A stretch of DNA of 64,000 nt from Pseudomonas cerasi. GTDB taxonomy: Bacteria > Pseudomonadota > Gammaproteobacteria > Pseudomonadales > Pseudomonadaceae. Positions 63,560 to 64,000 of the stretch are shown one piece after another. The notes under the pieces were generated by a model. That model was not told where the DNA came from. It made no database searches and saw only the letters and a program-made list of their open reading frames with translations. The position numbers were made by a program, and so were the translations under genes. Every line of letters begins with the position of its first letter. The first letter of the stretch is position 1. Location of the stretch: positions 1 to 64,000 of the forward strand of contig NZ_LT222315.1 in NCBI RefSeq assembly GCF_900074915.1, given 5' to 3'.

Positions 63560-63853
63560 CTATGAGACGCCGCCCTTGTTGATCGCGTCGTTCAGCACTT
63601 TAGCCGAGACGAACTTGATGACTTTCTTGGCAGCGATTTCGATGGCGGCACCAGTCGAAGGGTTGCGGCCAGTGCGTGCTGGACGCTCTGCCACTTTCAA
63701 TTTGCCGATGCCCGGTAGAGTGATTTCTGCACCGCTTTCCAGTTGGTCGGCAACGATCTGTCCCAATTGCTCAAGAGCCTTACGCGCGGTGGTTTTTGGC
63801 GCATCGATAGCTTCTGCAATACCGGCAACCAATTGGTCTTTCGTCAGAGCCAT
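63560..63853 (-). CDS. HU-family DNA-binding protein
   Basis: This 97-residue protein begins MALTKDQLVAGIAEAIDAPK. It contains the HU/IHF arm region GIGKLKVAERPARTGRNPST and ends KVLNDAINKGGVS. It is full length. Plasmid-borne HU-like proteins bend or coat DNA and can dampen the cost of carriage. The stop lies three bases from the Tn3-type terminus, but the C-terminus looks native. Confidence 0.92.
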   Translation of the reverse strand: MALTKDQLVAGIAEAIDAPKTTARKALEQLGQIVADQLESGAEITLPGIGKLKVAERPARTGRNPSTGAAIEIAAKKVIKFVSAKVLNDAINKGGVS

Positions 63854-64000
63854 GGTGGTGTTCCTTCCCTATCAAATTCATTTGGATTGCAGAGTAAGGG
63901 GTCAGCTTGGGGCAGGCAAGAGCCCAGCTATCCAGTAGCAGCCCCCATTGACCGCGAAATGTAGAGACACGAACCAGGCTTGAGTTAGGTCCGAATACTC
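63854..64000. other. Upstream region of the HU gene
   Basis: GGAAGG lies seven bases upstream of the HU start on the minus strand. Nothing else was recognised before the window ends. Confidence 0.4.

Overview
The window looks like most of a conjugative accessory replicon of the Pseudomonas syringae species complex, either a large plasmid or an integrated relative. Two type III effector genes with hrp-box-like promoters (an AvrRps4 homologue and a HopAA1 homologue) point to a plant pathogen. A relaxase, an StbA/StbB/StbC-like set, SSB, topoisomerase III, a complete VirB1-VirB11 set, a coupling protein, a ParF/ParG-like partition pair and a resolvase point to a self-transmissible element. No replication initiator, rRNA or tRNA gene was recognised.

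Layout. 1-650: fragment of a GntR-type regulator. 780-5130: relaxase (C-terminus frameshifted, with a second gene nested out of frame) and MobC, facing an oriT-like region. 5330-5940: sixteen CACTGCA-type motifs at 10-11 bp spacing, directly upstream of an StbA-like gene. 5981-7173: IS5-type element. 31178 down to 7163: one long minus-strand transfer block reading nusG-like, RHH protein, virB1-2-3-4-5, eex-like lipoprotein, virB6-7-8-9-10-11, coupling-protein membrane domain, GHKL ATPase with a zincin motif, coupling-protein duplicate fragment, coupling-protein ATPase, trbM, topB, ssb, small genes, stbB and stbC. 31400-35440: Xre regulator, MFS transporter, L-2-hydroxyglutarate oxidase and FadR-type regulator. 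35500-38700: remnants of IS21 and of a second virB3, then parF/parG with its centromere-like region and a resolvase. 38770-39920: RES-Xre toxin-antitoxin pair. 40040-52590: defence genes (RloC-like nuclease, BsuBI/PstI-type restriction-modification, an unknown gene and a broken PD-(D/E)XK gene), with a 5.3-kb Tn3-family element carrying avrRps4 inserted in the RloC-like gene. 52552-54513: IS21-type element. 55027-57600: SOS-controlled nuclease bacteriocin and immunity gene. 57760-64000: chemoreceptor fragment, hopAA1, Mrr-like fragment, chimeric IS3/Tn3 remnants, broken toxin-antitoxin pair and an HU gene.

The genes fit a mating system with three added layers. The first is plasmid maintenance (Stb, Par, resolvase, toxin-antitoxin pairs). 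The second is inter-bacterial conflict (restriction-modification, RloC-like, bacteriocin). The third is host interaction (two effectors).

The most unusual points are: a GHKL ATPase joined to a SprT-like HExxH motif, sitting between the two separated halves of the coupling protein; the helically phased repeat array next to the StbA-like gene; the gene nested in the relaxase; and the effector-bearing transposon, whose removal restores a 718-codon RloC-like frame exactly. Most annotated starts were chosen from Shine-Dalgarno sequences and overlaps. Family assignments come from recognised motifs and were not tested by database search.
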